Source: Ryuthela nishihirai (Eukaryota; Arthropoda; Arachnida; Araneae; Heptathelidae). From it: a DNA stretch of 64,000 nt. Under the pieces are notes generated by a model that had not been told where the DNA came from, ran no database searches, and was given only the letters and a program-made list of their open reading frames with translations. Each line of letters starts with the position of its first letter. Position 1 is the stretch's first letter. The stretch is from positions 50,414,691-50,478,690 of the forward strand of contig JAWZYU010000025.1 in the NCBI GenBank assembly GCA_038380435.1. Direction: 5' to 3'. Positions 9,900-20,344 of the stretch are shown here, piece after piece. Position numbers and translations under genes: made by a program.

Positions 9900-10277
9900 A
9901 GGGGACGGGGGTGGCTCAGTCGGTAGCGCGCCAGGCTCGTAATCTGTAGTTCCCAGGTTCGGGTCCCAGCTGGGTCAGCGTTGAGATTTATCTCCGCAAA
10001 ATTCCCCGCCCTACCCACGGTCAGTAGGGGACACCGATGGGCTTGGAAAGGCCGCCGTCCGTCGGATGGGACGTTAAGCCGTGGCTCCGTGTGCGGGAGA
10101 GCCATACCCTGTGCACGTTAAAGAACACGCTGGATGGCCTTGACGGGAGACTACCATCTGTCTCCCAACAGCTGTTCCAGTGGGTCCCCTCCCCCAACCT
10201 TCTCTGAGCCTTCGGGGTCCATGTGACCTGGCCATTTAGCCCATGGTGTGCAAATAAGTGTCGCTCAGAGGTAACCC
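9900..10277 (+). mobile_element. SINE-A, full length
   Basis: A perfect 12-bp TSD, AACACAATCTTA, lies at 9888-9899 and 10278-10289. The 3' tail is shortened to GAGGTAACCC. Confidence 0.95.
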
Positions 10278-10338
10278 AACACAATCTTATTTTTCTTTAT
10301 GATCACCGTCACTTTCTCAGAACAGACTGAACTTCACA

Positions 10339-10548
10339 CCTCAGAACAAGAGCCTCTATATCTTCACTGTGAGGGTGATTCTGTGGGTGGTGTGTCTGTC
10401 TTTTGAGACCTCAGAACAAGAGCCTCTATATCTTCACTGTGAGGGTGATTCTGTGGGTGGTGTGTCTGTCTTTTGAGACCTCAGAACAAGAGCCTCTATA
10501 TCTTCACTGTGAGGGTGATTCTGTGGGTGGTGTGTCTGTCTTTTGAGA
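10339..10548 (+). repeat. 70-bp tandem repeat, three copies
   Basis: CCTCAGAACAAGAGCCTCTA begins at 10339, 10409 and 10479. The three units are almost identical through TGTCTGTCTTTTGAGA. Confidence 0.93.
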
Positions 10549-10926
10549 GTGTTTGCTTGGTCTCTGAGGTGTACAGCGGTCAACAGCATCGACCCAGAAA
10601 CATTCTTCAGTCTCTTCTGGATGTTTCCAACGATATTCTTGTTCCACACCAAAAATTCATTAACCTCACCTTACTTCGACCGATGTCCATGAGGGCTGCC
10701 ATGTTTGATTGATGCTACAGCAGGGCCACCTGTAGGAAGACGATGTACTAATGATAAAAAGAGATTGGGAGGATGTACCTTTACTTTGTACACTTAGCTT
10801 TAGAATAAAATCTGACCTGTAAAAAAATGCGCCATTTCTTTTTTCAGTGAACTTCGTAAAAGCTTTCAGGGCATTATTTTCAGCTCATTTTGAAATAAGC
10901 GACTCCATCATGGCTCCCCGCAGCGA

Positions 10927-11160
10927 GTGTCTGACATTGATACTATTGAAACCACTCAGATGTCTTTCAATGAGTGTTCGAAACAGAACTCGGAACATAG
11001 ATTAGAAGAACTCTTGTTGTCCTCTCTGGAGTGGAGACGACTTATTTATAACTTAAATCTGGTCTATAAAATTATCCATGGAATCTCGTATTACGATCCC
11101 AAATGGCCATTTTTTCATATTATCAATAACAGAACTAGATATTTGCTGCTAATGTATTGA
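10927..11160 (+). pseudogene. Possible LINE reverse-transcriptase C-terminal remnant
   Basis: The 77-codon frame contains a segment reading LEWRRLIYNLNLVYKIIHG, then DPKWPFF and RTRYL. The pattern R-R-L-x(5)-L-V-Y-K-I-x-H-G ... F-F ... T-R is typical of the region downstream of the RT domain in CR1/Jockey-type non-LTR elements. No RT catalytic motif, endonuclease or tail is present. It is unrelated in sequence to the RTE-like element that follows. Read as a short relic; a chance resemblance is possible. Confidence 0.45.
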
Positions 11161-11588
11161 CATCCCATTTGAAAGAAACGATGCCACGTATCGTTTCTTC
11201 TTTTTAGTTCGAGGAAAATAAGATGATCTCTCCAAGGATGCTGTTACATTTCTTAACATGACTATTTAACAATACAAAAGAAAATCATTTAAGCTATATT
11301 GACTTGTCAAAATACATTCAGTGCTTAAATTTAAGGTACTTTATAGCTCAGTTCCTGACGACCAATAAAATCCCGAACAAACAAGCTTTAAATTTTAGTT
11401 TTGTATCATTTTATATACTAAAGTTTTTTTTTATGTGTGTGAGTCAGCTGGCTTTGGCTTACCTTAATATTCGTGATATTTTGAAAACTTTTTTTTTATA
11501 AACTTTTAAGGCGCTTTATTTTATCCCGTGCTTTCAACTTCATTCTTTGAATGGAGTCAGTGAAATATTATTTCCTTTCCTTTCATTA
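11161..11588. other. AT-rich spacer, nothing recognised
   Basis: Low-complexity AT-rich DNA with T-runs immediately outside the 3' tail of the RTE element. Confidence 0.4.
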
Positions 11589-11590
11589 CT

Positions 11591-14500
11591 CATCATCATC
11601 ATCATCATCCTCAAGCAGCCATGGGCTACGGAGGTCCAACCAGACCGTGCAATTTAGTTCTCCAAGCAAGTCTATCCTGAGCTACATCTACTGCATCTGG
11701 CCACTGCACACCAATTCTAACAAGGTCCTGTTTGACATTGTCTGCCCACCGCATCCTAGGTCTCCCCTTCTTTCTGAGGCCTTTAGGCACACTGTTCATA
11801 ACCCTATTCGCCAATCTATAATTATTCATACGGGCAACATGGCCAAACCAACGGAGTCTCTCTCTGCACAATATGCTGCTTAAAGGAGGTTGCAAACTCC
11901 TTTTCCTAATCTCATCATTAGTTACAAAGTTGAACCACCTAATGCCCAAGATACTGCGTAAGAATCTGGAATCAAAAGCATCTAGTTTCCTGTTATCTTG
12001 TTTACAAAGTGTCCAGGTTTCACTACCATAACTAACCCTAGAAAGAACCAAACTATTATACAGTCTAATTTTAGTCTTTAGGTGTATACGCCTATTTCTC
12101 CACACTCTCCATAGATTCTTAAAAGTCCCAGCAGCAATCCCTATTCGTCTGTTAATCTCATGCCGCACATCACCATTATCTGTTACATAGCTCCCAAGAT
12201 AATTAAACTGTGACACCTGCTCAAGACTGCAACCATTCAGATTAACTGAATCACAGCCTGCCTGACCAATTTTCATCACTTTAGTTTTCTCTCTGTTTAT
12301 AACCAAACCTACTCTACTACCAGTCTCATCAACGGCTCGAATGAAAGAGTTCATCTCATCAACATCATTTGCCAGAAGGGCTAAATCATCAGCATAATCT
12401 AAATCAGAAATTTTCCTATCTCCAGCCCATTTAAGGCCAAAATCTTTCCCTTGAAGTGAATTTCGCATAACATAATCAATAACCAAGCTAAAGAGAAAAG
12501 GAGACAAAATGCACCCTTGTCGAACACCAGAAGTAATGCTAAACCAATTGCTACAAGCCTTACCAACTCTCACACACGACTCAGTGTTATTATAGAGAGC
12601 TTTCATAATGTTAACTAACTTGTCTGGTATACCATATGATCTCACAATCAACCACAAATTATGACGATCAACAGAGTCGAAAGCCTTTTTGAAATCAACA
12701 AAGCTAGCAACCAAAGGTTTCTGAAACTCTAAACATTTCTCAAGAATCTGCCTAAGTGAAAATATCTGATCTACACATCCCCTACCACTTCTGAATCCAC
12801 ATTGCTCATCACGCAATTGCCTGTCAACCAGATTCTTAATTCTATTAAGCACAATCATGGAAAGAACTTTACCTGGAACAGAGAGTAGGCTGATACCCCT
12901 ATAGTTATCACAAGAACTGCGATCACCTTTTTTGAAAATAGGGATAACAATAGCTCTGGTAAAATCCTTAGGAACCATGCCTTTATCATAAAAGAGATTC
13001 AGAATTTCAGTCATCCAAGTGGTAACCGAAGCATTCCCAGCTCTAAGCATTTCCGTAGTAATTTCATCTACCCCTGGGGATTTATGAAGTTTAAGTTTAG
13101 AAACAGCCAAACTAACTTCAGATTGTGTTATAGGGCCAACATTAAAGCCACCAATGCATCTATCATCATTGCAAACAATGGGAGTAGAACTAACTACATT
13201 GTTTAGAACATCACTGAAATGCTCAGCCCACCTAGCCATGACAGAATCCTCCCCTTCTATAACCTTACCTTGTTTATCCTTCAATCCTTGTATGCCTGTC
13301 CGTTTTCTACCACACAAAACATTAACTATCTGGTACAGCTCTCTGCTGTTGTGCTGTCTAACTGCTTCCTCGGCTTTGTCAGCCAAACCATCAAGCCAAA
13401 AATTTTTATCAGCAGCTAACTGATCCTTTACAAGTTTATTAAGGTCTCTGTAATGCTTTCTATTAGGACTAGTAGGGTATTGATTAAGGGCATTCCTGCA
13501 GTTCTTTCTTTCCGAAATAAGCTCAAGTGCCTTATCACTCAGATAATTTTGCCTCTTCTGCTCCTTTTTTCCTAAAAGAGTACTGTTAGTGTCCAAAAAA
13601 GCCTGTTTAAAATGATCCCATTCTTCCTCAACTTCAGTAGTAAGCAAACCATGACTATCATAATGACTAAGTAACCTATCATGGTAAGCTTTGGCTATAA
13701 CTGGATCTTTCAGAGCTTCAGTATTAAAAGTAAATTTTTTAACCCTAGCACAACACTTTTTAAGTTTAAGTTGCAACACACTTTTAACAAGGTAATGGTC
13801 AGATCCAATTTCAGCTCCCCTATATGCCCTGGTATTCCTAACAGAACTAGTCCATTTGCTGTTAATTAATATGTAATCAATCATATTCTTATGCAGCCCA
13901 TCAGGTGAAACCCATGTGTACTTATGTATGTCGCGGTGTTTGTAATAAGTGTTAGTTATTCTGAATCCATTGAGTTTACTTACCTGTAGGAGACGTTGCC
14001 CATTGCTATTGCAGCTACCAATACCAAAAGGGCCTATTACTCCTCCCCAAAGGTCAGAGTCAGTACCAACTTTGGCATTGAAGTCACCAAGAACAAGGGT
14101 AATATCTCCTTTCTTGACAGAATTCAAAATATCCTGAAGTTGTTCATAAAACCTATCCTTCTCATCCTCATCGGCATCCTCAGTGGGGGCATAACAGCAG
14201 ATAACATTCAAGTCTTTAACGCTTGTCTGAAATTTTGCTGTAAGAAACCTTTCATTAATGCACTCATATCCTAGAAGAGCATCACTAGCGTGTCTGCTGA
14301 GAAGCAGACCCACGCCTTGGTGATGCTTTTTGTCGTCCCTCCCTGAAAAGAGAAATTTAAGATTATTTTTAAGAATCTGACCTTTATCTGTCCATCTGGT
14401 CTCTTGCAAGCCGAGAATATCTAAATTATAACGGTGGAATTCTTGTGTGAGGACATCAAGAGAAAAAGCTCTGTGCAGAGTCCTCACATTCCAACTACCT

Positions 14501-15050
14501 ATGGAGAGAAAATGGTTAGTGGGATGTTTAAAGAAACTATGTTTATTGAGAGAGGGAATGCCGACAATATCAAACAGCCCCCTAATCGCAGACATGGGGC
14601 AAAGACCCGTTCCCCCACTACTAAAGGCTGAAGCCATCTACACTGGAAGACTTCCTCCAATGTAGAATTTGACGATGCCAATAGAAGCAAAGAGTTCAGG
14701 TGCCTGCGATGACTTCTGCTCAGGATTATCCACCAGCTGATAAACATATCCTGTGGATCTATTCACTTGGGGTTGTCAACCCACAAACAAAAAGAAAACA
14801 CAGCGGAAGATTTTCCCTCCACAGAAGCCCACCAGTGCAGCAAAATCAGGATCCATAATCAAGCTCAGAGCCATATATCTGTCCAGTCCAGTAGGTTTAT
14901 ATGGTCAGCACCAGGACCCTGTGTGGTTGACCACTCCTCAGCAGGGTAGAAAAAAAGAAAAGTAGCCATAGTTGTCCAGATCAGTAGGCCACACTAATCT
15001 GGCAGCCCTCCCCTTCCGTTCACTTCCACAAGAGAGTATAATAAATTAAA
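11591..15050 (-). mobile_element. RTE-like non-LTR retrotransposon, apparently complete
   Basis: Read on the minus strand, a 5' leader of roughly 400 bp (15050 to 14638; boundary uncertain) precedes one long ORF, a 17-base 3' UTR (11609-11625) and a (GAT)n tail at 11591-11608. A single ORF with a tiny 3' UTR and a simple-repeat tail is the usual RTE design. No TSD was identified. The upstream limit is inferred from where distinctive sequence gives way to AT-rich DNA before the SINE-B at 15088. Two other copies lie in this window. Confidence 0.85.
11626..14637 (-). CDS. RTE-like endonuclease/reverse transcriptase polyprotein
   Basis: This 1003-residue ORF encodes the enzyme for target-primed reverse transcription: an AP-like endonuclease nicks target DNA and the RT copies element RNA from the nick. 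The endonuclease spans about residues 45-290, with GSWNVRTL (47-54), LGLQETRW (75-82, catalytic Glu), CYAPTED (148-154), LGDFNAKVG (183-191), IDYILINSKW (253-262) and GSDHY (278-282). The RT lies at about 520-800: FKKGDRSSCDNYRGISLL (568-585), motif A DFKKAFD (648-654), motif B SGVRQGCILSPFLF (703-716), catalytic YADD (748-751) and NREKTKVM (781-788). The C-terminal part has SYGSETWTL and RLRWFGHVARM (928-938). No internal stop or frameshift is present, and the catalytic residues named above are all in place, so recent activity is plausible. The stop TAG lies 17 bases before the tail. The start is the first Met of the frame; the real start may be the Met at 15. Confidence 0.92.
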   Translation of the reverse strand: MASAFSSGGTGLCPMSAIRGLFDIVGIPSLNKHSFFKHPTNHFLSIGSWNVRTLHRAFSLDVLTQEFHRYNLDILGLQETRWTDKGQILKNNLKFLFSGRDDKKHHQGVGLLLSRHASDALLGYECINERFLTAKFQTSVKDLNVICCYAPTEDADEDEKDRFYEQLQDILNSVKKGDITLVLGDFNAKVGTDSDLWGGVIGPFGIGSCNSNGQRLLQVSKLNGFRITNTYYKHRDIHKYTWVSPDGLHKNMIDYILINSKWTSSVRNTRAYRGAEIGSDHYLVKSVLQLKLKKCCARVKKFTFNTEALKDPVIAKAYHDRLLSHYDSHGLLTTEVEEEWDHFKQAFLDTNSTLLGKKEQKRQNYLSDKALELISERKNCRNALNQYPTSPNRKHYRDLNKLVKDQLAADKNFWLDGLADKAEEAVRQHNSRELYQIVNVLCGRKRTGIQGLKDKQGKVIEGEDSVMARWAEHFSDVLNNVVSSTPIVCNDDRCIGGFNVGPITQSEVSLAVSKLKLHKSPGVDEITTEMLRAGNASVTTWMTEILNLFYDKGMVPKDFTRAIVIPIFKKGDRSSCDNYRGISLLSVPGKVLSMIVLNRIKNLVDRQLRDEQCGFRSGRGCVDQIFSLRQILEKCLEFQKPLVASFVDFKKAFDSVDRHNLWLIVRSYGIPDKLVNIMKALYNNTESCVRVGKACSNWFSITSGVRQGCILSPFLFSLVIDYVMRNSLQGKDFGLKWAGDRKISDLDYADDLALLANDVDEMNSFIRAVDETGSRVGLVINREKTKVMKIGQAGCDSVNLNGCSLEQVSQFNYLGSYVTDNGDVRHEINRRIGIAAGTFKNLWRVWRNRRIHLKTKIRLYNSLVLSRVSYGSETWTLCKQDNRKLDAFDSRFLRSILGIRWFNFVTNDEIRKRSLQPPLSSILCRERLRWFGHVARMNNYRLANRVMNSVPKGLRKKGRPRMRWADNVKQDLVRIGVQWPDAVDVAQDRLAWRTKLHGLVGPP

Positions 15051-15087
15051 AATACGTTTATCGCTGATATTTGAGATTCTAAAGAGT

Positions 15088-15287
15088 CGCCGAGTGGTTA
15101 GCGCGCTTGGCTACTAATCTAAGGGACCTGGATTCGAGCCCCGGGTAAGGCATGGATGTATGTGTCGTTTTTCTGCTGAGGGCCTGCCATCCTCTCAGAC
15201 TTTCTACTATGGCATATAAACTGACAGGCTCCTATCAGACCTCTGTGGCAAGCAAGCTGCCTGAGGGGGTATTTATTATTTTTTATT
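15088..15287 (+). mobile_element. SINE-B, slightly 5'-truncated
   Basis: TSD TAAAGAGT at 15080-15087 and 15288-15295. The head starts at CGCCGAGTGGTTAGCGCG, so the first bases of the tRNA-like part are missing. It ends CTGCCTGAGGGGG (CTT changed to CCT) plus an ATTT tail. Confidence 0.92.
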
Positions 15288-15394
15288 TAAAGAGTAAAAG
15301 ATTCAACTTCATGAATTCACTCCTTAGGAACCTTTCTACTTGAACTAGTGGCCTTTCGAATATGAATCTCGTGACGCAATTATTAGTGATATTT

Positions 15395-15433
15395 TGGAAC
15401 CATAGTGTTCGGATACTTTTTTGAGCGACTGTA
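15395..15433. mobile_element. Tc1-type MITE terminus
   Basis: CCATAGTGTTCGGATACTTT through TTTTGAGCGACTGTA matches the right end of the palindromic MITE at 3382 and the complement of 63509-63545. Only one end is recognisable; a left end was not found. Confidence 0.7.
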
Positions 15434-15548
15434 CTACTATTATGTGTTAAACGGATTAAAACACTGTGTATTTCTCAAGAAAATTTTAAAGACCACTGAA
15501 ATCGATAGAGATTTGTTACGGGAATGTCAATCCATTCTCTCTCCCCGA

Positions 15549-15925
15549 CTCCCTTCATGGGGGTTGGCTCTGCCTGTTGCCCTCCCGGCTATTAATCTGC
15601 CGTTCCCAGGTTCGAGTCCCATCTGGGCCATGACTGAAATTTGTCTCCGTAAAACGCCATACTGCCTTCTCTCAGTAGGGGACACCGATGGGCTTAGAAA
15701 AGACCGCCGTCCGTCGGATGGGGCATTAAGCCGTGGCCTCGTGTGCGGGAGAGCCATACCCTGTGCTTAAGGAAAAAGACGGAGGTCACCATCTGTCTCC
15801 TAACAGCTGTCCAATGGCTCCCCTTCCTCCAACGTTCTCTGAGCCCTTGGGGTCTTTGTGACCTGGCCATTTAGCCCATTGTGCAAAAAAGAAGTACTGC
15901 TCAAAAATAAAGCAACCAAACAAAG
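15549..15925 (+). mobile_element. SINE-A, old diverged copy
   Basis: The head is mutated (GGGGGTTGGCTCTGCCTGTT), but the B-box GGTTCGAGTCC and the body, including GGGGACACCGATGGGCTTAG and ACGTTAAGCC-type blocks, are recognisable. The tail reads AAGCAACCAAACAAAGC. The segment homologous to the 49-bp satellite is partly deleted. Confidence 0.85.
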
Positions 15926-15929
15926 CCCC

Positions 15930-16683
15930 CTTCGGGGTCTGGTCATGATCAAATTCTCACTTAGAATCATTTTCAAATCTGATCATCGGTGGCAGATTCT
16001 CATTCTCATTCATTCGCTTTCAGATGACATGCTTTTATAGAAGATGTTTTGAATGTTTTAACATCCTCGTAGGAATGATATCAGTAAAAGTGTGAACAAA
16101 GGAAATATTATGTCTATTTTCTTCTACAGAAAAAAAAGCACTTTAATAAATTAATTACTCTTCAAGCAGCTGCTTGCCAGAAAGGTTTCACAGAAGCGAC
16201 TCAGTATAATAGGTCAGTGAGTCCTTAAAAGAAAGATAACTCCATAAACAACCGTGGGTTCGAAATGCGTTAGAAAACTTCCCTCAACTCACATGTCAGT
16301 TTACTTCTAAATGTTGTTACTTTAAATTGTTAAATTTATTTCTTCATTTTGACCATTTTCTTACGCTATTGCTTATTTTACATTTTTTTAGAATTAACTG
16401 CAGAAAGTTTTCTCTTTCTGAATTAAACCTCTTTCATTTAATAAAATAAAAACTTATGAAACAAGAAGTTTCAAATGAAGTCGCGTATTAAACGTACTGT
16501 GACTGAAATGGATTAACTTAATATCATTATGGATTTAAAATTTCACCAAGTTGCACCAGTTAACCAGATGTTAATCAGTCGAATTCAAAATTAATCGATT
16601 TCTAACTGTAGATTTAAAGCATATTGTCCATATATTTATTAGCTCACTCTCTCTATATATATATACACATATATACTCATATT
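15930..16683. other. AT-rich, nothing recognised
   Basis: No coding, SINE or transposon signal is seen. A short (TA)n/(CATA)n tract lies at about 16650-16680. Confidence 0.4.
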
Positions 16684-16900
16684 AAAAAAAAATAAAAATA
16701 AATAAATACCCCCTCAAGTAGCTGCTTGCCACAGAGGTCTGACAGGAGCTTGTCAGTTTTTTATGCCACAGTAGAAGGTCTGAGAGGATGACAGGACCTC
16801 AGCAGAAAAACGACACAAACAGCCATGCCTTACCCGGGGCTCGAACCCAGGTCCCGTAGATCAGTAGCCAAGCGTGCTAACCACTAGCCACGGGACGGCA
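16684..16900 (-). mobile_element. SINE-B, first of a tandem pair
   Basis: Left tail of A-rich AATAAATA then CCCCCTCAAGTAGCTGCTTG; the tRNA-like head ends ACGGGACGGC. The next copy's tail begins immediately afterwards. Confidence 0.92.
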
Positions 16901-17101
16901 TAAAAAATAAATACCATCTCAAGCAGCTGCTTGCCACAGAGGTCTGACAGGAACCTGTCAGTTTATATGCCACAGTAGAAGATCTGAGAGGATGGCAGGA
17001 CCTCAGCAGAAGAACAACACGAACATCCATGCCTTAATCCGGGACTCGAACCCAGGTTCCTTAGATCAACAGCCAAGCGCGCTAACCACTCGGCCACGGG
17101 A
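16901..17101 (-). mobile_element. SINE-B, second of a tandem pair
   Basis: TAAAAAATAAATACCATCTC joins the first copy's head end, giving a head-to-tail dimer in one orientation. The head ends CTCGGCCACGGG. Divergence from the first copy argues against very recent duplication. Confidence 0.92.
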
Positions 17102-17388
17102 TTACACACATTTTTCAAAAATATTATCAAAAAAGGACAATTGGAACTAAAGGCAGATTTTTAGTGTTCTTGTAAAGTATTAAAATATATCAATGAAAAA
17201 AAAAATCAATAAATCCAAAATGTAATTAGTTCTATATGTAAAGAGTGAAATATTGAAATATACTGGAAACTTTAAAATTCTGACAGTTGTTTTAAAGAAA
17301 TAAAAAATAAAATAAATACACTACTCGAAAATTTGCGTTAACCTAAACTTAACAAAGTAAACATTTCCTGTTATCTTCCAATACTTCC

Positions 17389-17776
17389 GGAGGGGGTGAG
17401 TCAGTAGCGCTCCAGGCCTCATAATCTGCAGTTCCCAGGTTCGAGTCCACCTGGGACAGTGTTGCGATTTATCTCCGCAAAGCTCACCGCCTTGCTCTCG
17501 GTCAGTAGGGGATGCCTATAGGCTTGGAAAGGTCGCCGTCCGTTGGATGGGACGTTAAGCCGTGGCCCCGTGTGCGGAAGAGCCATACCCTGTACGCGTT
17601 AAAGAACATGCATAGAGAGTGAGCTAATAAATAGCCTTGATGAGAGATTGTAATATATCTCCCAACAACTGTTCCAGTGGGTCCTCTCCACAACCTTCTC
17701 TCAGCCTTCGGGGTCCTTGTGACCTGGCCATTTAGCCCATTATGTGCAAAAAAGTGCCGCTCAGAAGTACAATAAT
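17389..17776 (+). mobile_element. SINE-A, full length, diverged
   Basis: TSD CCAATACTTCC at 17378-17388 and 17777-17787. A 23-base CATAGAGAGTGAGCTAATAA-type insertion sits after GTTAAAGAACATG (about 17608-17632). Confidence 0.93.
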
Positions 17777-17787
17777 CCAATACTTCC

Positions 17788-18065
17788 ATAAAGGTACACA
17801 TATGTATTTTTCTTAAACCAGACTGCTGATGTTGTTTTTCAGCATTTCCAATAAATACTTATTATGTTTTTGAAACATATTGTGGATATTCTTTGAATAT
17901 TTTATATTTCTGATACTCTTTAGATACTTTGGATCAGAATGCTTATATTCTTTATAAGTACTTCGAAGGATTAATACTAATATTTCTTCTTCTAAGTTGA
18001 TCATCTCTTCCTCAATTTAACAGATAGTTATTAATTGATGATTACCTTTACCTAATGATTATTAT
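17788..18065. other. AT-rich spacer
   Basis: No feature recognised; short AT-rich frames only. Confidence 0.4.
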
Positions 18066-18075
18066 CTTTACAAGG

Positions 18076-18404
18076 CCCAGTTGGGTCAGCGTTGAGATTT
18101 ATCTCCGCAAAATTCCCCGCCCTGCCCACGGGCAGTAGGGGACACCGACACCGATGAGCTTGAAAAGGCCGCCGTCCGTCGGATGGGACGTTAAGTTGCG
18201 TGTGTGCGGGAGAGCCATATCCTGTGCACGTTAAAGAACACGCTGAATGGCCTTAACGGGAGGCTACCATCTGTCTCCCAACAGCTGTTCCAGTGAGTCC
18301 CCTCCCCCAACCTTCTCTGAGCCTTTGAGGTCCATGTGACCTGGCCATTTAGCCCATGGTGTGCAAAAAAGTGCCGCTCAGAGGTAAAACAACCCAACCC
18401 AAAA
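18076..18404 (+). mobile_element. SINE-A truncated just after the B-box
   Basis: The element starts CCCAGTTGGGTCAGC and has a perfect TSD, CTTTACAAGG, at 18066-18075 and 18405-18414. A 5'-truncated copy with an intact TSD indicates incomplete reverse transcription during insertion. Confidence 0.94.
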
Positions 18405-18414
18405 CTTTACAAGG

Positions 18415-18798
18415 CTTGGATTGCTTTACCTCTGAGCAGCACTTTTTTTCTTTTTGCACACATTGAGCTAAATGGGCAATTCACAAGAACCCCAAGGATT
18501 AAGAAAGATTGGGAAAAGGGATCCACTGGATAGATGCTACAAAGACAGATGGAAACCCCGTCAAAGCCATTCAGCATGTTCTTTGAAGTGCACCGGGTAG
18601 GGCTCTCCCGACAAGGTCACGGCTTAACGTCCCATCCTCACGGACGACGGTCTTTCCAACACCAATAGTGACCCCTTTCTCACCGAGGGAAAGACGGAAG
18701 TTTAGCGAGAGAAATCTCAACGCTAGCCCAGTTGGGACTCGAAACTGGGAAATGAAGATTTAGAGCTTGTTGTGCTACCGACTGAGCCAGCTCTCTCC
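18415..18798 (-). mobile_element. SINE-A, old diverged full-length copy
   Basis: Tail at left (CTTGGATTGCTTTACC), head at right (GCTACCGACTGAGCCAGCTC). The right flank TTTTACGAAG resembles the CTTTACAAGG shared with the preceding copy, so the younger SINE may have inserted into this one's target duplication. Confidence 0.88.
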
Positions 18799-19043
18799 CC
18801 TTTTACGAAGCAAATTAAGAAATGATTGCAGAAAAAGACAGCTTAATCTCATCAAACATGTTTTTTCCTCTTTTATATTCACTTAAAAAGCCGCTGCTTT
18901 TGCACATCGCATAGCTATAAATTTCCTCTTCGCTTTACGCATTTCTGTGCTAAACTTCAAAAACAATGATTTTTTTCCAACGAATTAAAAGTTTGTTTTC
19001 ATCTGAATATCCAATTTCACGCATAGTTTTTTTTCCCTTAATA

Positions 19044-19433
19044 GTGGGGGGGGGACTAAGTCGGTAGCGCGCCAGGCTCGTAATATGAAGTTCCCAGGTT
19101 CGAGTCCCAGCTGGGCCAGCGTTGAGATTTATCTCCGCAAAATATTTTTTCCGCCCGCCTTGCCCACGGTCAGTAGGGGACGTCGATGGGCTTGAAAATT
19201 AACCCCCGTCCATCGATGAGACGTTAAGGCGTGGTTCCGGGTGCGGAAAAGCCATATAAGCTATGCATGTTAAAGAACACGCTGGATTGACTTGACGGGA
19301 GGCTAAAATCAGTTTCCTAACAGTTGTCCAGTGGGTCCCATCCCCCAACCTTCTGGGTCCTTGGGACCTGGCCATTTAGCCCATTTTGTGTAAAAAAAAG
19401 TACCGCTCACAGGTAAAACAACCCAGTCCAGCT
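19044..19433 (+). mobile_element. SINE-A, full length, diverged
   Basis: Flanked by CTTAATA at 19037-19043 and 19434-19440. The A-box is altered (ACTAAGTCGG) and part of the body is deleted around TTCTGGGTCC. Confidence 0.9.
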
Positions 19434-19440
19434 CTTAATA

Positions 19441-20340
19441 ATTCACTCACATGTTCGCAAAAGTGTGCAAAGTTTTGTCCAGAAATGATTGGAACTTGTC
19501 GAAAATCAAATAATGTTTTGTATTTTGTATCGCAAGAAACTAAAAGCACAACTTTACCACTCATGCCTTACATTTATTATTGATTAATTAATATATGTAT
19601 AGTATGATACCAAGAGTATTCAGTGCTTTCATATTTTAATGGAAAGTAATAAGATTAAAAGTACTCTGACACTGAAAACAAACATTTTGTGGACAAATTA
19701 CATAACTCGGGTAAGATTTATGCAAATCTTGATTTTCAACAGTATTCATTCAATTCAACAGTATTCTTTCATTTCAAGAGTTACCAAAGCTGAAACATTT
19801 AACAGCAGTATTTCTAACCATAAGAAATTACCTCTAAAGTTAATAAAAACAGAAATAATAACAGTTATAATAAATAGTTGTTTTAAAATTAAAGTAAGTT
19901 TAGAAGTTTGTGTAATAATCTTTTCGGGTTTCGTCGATTTTGAGGAAAAGTGTGTCTTGGACGACTGAAATTATGGGTCTGCTATTAAATGTTCCATCTT
20001 CGATAACTTTTTAAATTTTGAAGGAATTCTTTTGAAATTCAAGATTGAGAGAGACTTGATTGAGCTCTTTTTTTTATTTAAGTGACATTTTAAAGCAAAA
20101 AATTATTTACAAAACTAGAGAGCTCTTAATGTAACTTTCCATTCACAAAAAATACTAAAGTATCGCCAATACTTTTGGTAATAATAAGTTCATTTCAAAC
20201 ACTTCTTAAAATTAAGGGAGAAGGAAGTACTGTCCTCTTCTTCTCTTACATGATACATCCAGATATTTGTTACACTTCAGTTTTCCGATTAATACATCTC
20301 TTATTTGATATTACGATTAATTGTTCTTTTATTCTTCAAC
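19441..20340. other. AT-rich, no recognised gene
   Basis: A 109-codon frame at 19639-19968 is made of AT-rich codons with no motif that I recognise. CAACAGTATTC(A/T) TTCAATT-type short repeats occur near 19740. Treated as non-coding. Confidence 0.45.
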
Positions 20341-20344
20341 CTTG

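Noticed and set aside
13154..14274. Plus-strand ORFs opposite the RTE polyprotein
   Set aside because: They are antisense shadows of the intact minus-strand ORF, with no motifs of their own.
19639..19968. 109-codon AT-rich ORF as a small gene
   Set aside because: Composition matches the surrounding AT-rich DNA and no motif was recognised.
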